Positions 11,667-12,727 of a stretch of DNA of 12,727 bases are shown here, one piece after another. This DNA comes from an uncultured Oscillospiraceae bacterium. GTDB lineage: Bacteria; Bacillota; Clostridia; Oscillospirales; Oscillospiraceae. The stretch spans positions 1 to 12,727 of the forward strand of contig CAJULD010000065.1 of NCBI GenBank assembly GCA_910587505.1, written 5' to 3'. The notes beneath the pieces were generated by a model, which was not told the DNA's origin, did no database searches, and worked only from the letters and a program-made list of their open reading frames with translations. A program made the position numbers and the translations under genes. Numbering within the stretch: the first letter of the stretch is position 1; the number at the start of each line of letters is the position of its first letter.

Positions 11667-12727
11667 TCAGCAGAGCTTTGCGCCCGCGGGAATCCTATCG
11701 TCCACCATCAGCAGGTTCAGACACTCCTCCCCCCGCTCGGTGTGGACGGCGGAGATCAGCATTCCCTGACTCTCCTGCCCCATCATCTTCCGGGGCGGCA
11801 GATTCACGATGGCAACCAGCGTCCTGCCGATGAGATCCTCCGGGGCATACCACCTGGCGATGCCGGAGAGAATCTGCCGGTCCGTGCCGGTGCCGTCATC
11901 CAGGGTAAATTTGAGCAGCTTGTCTGACTTCTTTACCCGCTGGCAGTCCTTCACCTTTACCGCCCGGAAGTCGGACCTGCAGAAGGTGTCGAAGTCCACC
12001 TTCTCTTCCGTCTGGGGCTCGATCTCGATGGCGGGCAGGGCGGCCTTTTTCGCTTCCTCCATGATGCGGTCCAGCTCCTCCAGCTCCTTCGCCATATCAA
12101 TCCGGGGGAACAGGTTCTCCCCCTTATGGACCTCCACTCCGGCGGGCAGCACGCCCCACTGCGCCGCGCTGTCCCAGCTCCGGGCGGACTCATCCGCGCC
12201 GATGTGGACAAAAATCTTATCACAGCTCTCCGGCATAAAGGGGGTCAGCAGCACGGTGCAGATCCGCACGGTCTCCAGCAGGTTGTACAGCACCGTCGCC
12301 AGCCGGGCGGCGTTGGCGTCCATATCCTTCGCCAGGGCCCAGGGAGCGTTCTCATCGATATACTTGTTGGCCCGCTGGATGACCTTGAAGACATCCTCCA
12401 GGGCGTTCTGGAACTGGAACTTCTCCATCTGCTCCCCGTACCGGGCGCGGAGGGAGGCGACCAGGGAGATGAGGCTGTCATCCAGCTCCGGATTCTCCTG
12501 CCGGGCCTCGGGGAGCTTCCCGCCGAAATACTTCTCCGCCATGGCGGTGGTACGGCTGACCAGATTGCCCAGGTCGTTGGCCAGGTCGGTGTTGATGGTC
12601 TGGATCAGCAGCTCGTTGGTAAAGTTGCCGTCGGACCCGAAGGGGAAGGTGCGCAGCAGGAAGAAACGCAGCGCGTCCACGCCGTACCGCTCCGAGAGCA
12701 GGTAGGGGTCCACCACGTTGCCCTTGG
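11667..12727 (-). CDS. metG: Methionyl-tRNA synthetase, C-terminal part (5' end outside window)
   Basis: Charges tRNA-Met with methionine. About 353 C-terminal codons are present. The reading frame enters from the right edge as KGNVVDPYLLSERYGVDALRFFLL, the sequence that directly follows the KMSKS loop, so the catalytic Rossmann half is mostly outside. The helical anticodon-binding domain follows (NLVSRTTAMAEKYF, FQNALEDVFKVIQRANKYIDENAPW, ending with LLTPFMPESCDKI). After an acidic linker comes a tRNA-binding OB-fold domain of about 105 residues: FDTFCRSDFRAVKVKDCQRVKKSDKLLKFTLD, QILSGIARWY, VAIVNLPPRKMMGQESQGMLISA. That appended domain is common in Bacillota MetG and promotes dimerisation. 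The stop is TAA/TAG-type in frame at 11667-11669. Confidence 0.97.
   Translation of the reverse strand, partial: KGNVVDPYLLSERYGVDALRFFLLRTFPFGSDGNFTNELLIQTINTDLANDLGNLVSRTTAMAEKYFGGKLPEARQENPELDDSLISLVASLRARYGEQMEKFQFQNALEDVFKVIQRANKYIDENAPWALAKDMDANAARLATVLYNLLETVRICTVLLTPFMPESCDKIFVHIGADESARSWDSAAQWGVLPAGVEVHKGENLFPRIDMAKELEELDRIMEEAKKAALPAIEIEPQTEEKVDFDTFCRSDFRAVKVKDCQRVKKSDKLLKFTLDDGTGTDRQILSGIARWYAPEDLIGRTLVAIVNLPPRKMMGQESQGMLISAVHTERGEECLNLLMVDDRIPAGAKLC

Overview
The window looks like chromosome of a high-GC, low-motility-type gut Clostridia member, most likely Oscillospiraceae (Flavonifractor/Lawsonibacter-like). This rests on GC-rich codon use with Bacillota-type AGGAGG ribosome sites and sigma-A promoters, the asp23-nusB-xseA-xseB-ispA order, a clostridial-type Mn catalase and a Na+-pump decarboxylase beta subunit. 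The assignment is inference; no rRNA or other phylogenetic marker is present.

Layout. 1-193: tail of an upstream plus-strand unit, with a dispersed repeat and an intrinsic terminator. 274-1640 (+): ECF sigma factor and a membrane-anchored probable anti-sigma partner, overlapping by ATGA, with a possible self-recognised promoter. 1704-3836 (+): polyphosphate kinase Ppk1 from its own near-consensus promoter. 3837-4049: convergent intergenic region with a repeat copy and a perfect 41-bp palindrome. 4050-5300 (-): OadB-like Na+-pump beta subunit and a previously unlisted 43-residue OadG-like membrane protein. Their leader (5301-5492) carries a consensus promoter, a yybP-ykoY-type (Mn2+ class) riboswitch and a mutually exclusive terminator. 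5705-9964 (-): a housekeeping cluster, read asp23, nusB, xseA, xseB, ispA, divergent PAP2 protein, interrupted by two repeat-filled gaps. 10156-10569 (+): half-size EamA transporter, divergent from asp23. 10621-11286 (-): manganese catalase with all five metal ligands. 11667-12727 (-): C-terminal part of MetG, cut by the window edge just after KMSKS, with its terminator.

How it fits together. Most genes are ordinary housekeeping functions. The outstanding item is the OadB/OadG-like pair, which has no decarboxylase (carboxyltransferase or biotin) subunit beside it, an altered sodium-site motif (AAADGP where the family usually has GGADGP), and a leader that folds like a Mn2+ riboswitch. Together these suggest a metal-responsive membrane protein whose real substrate is not settled.

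The second theme is repeats. At least four intergenic spaces carry related copies of a hairpin-plus-core element. A separate 161-bp foldback with 19-bp terminal inverted repeats begins one base after the xseB stop codon.
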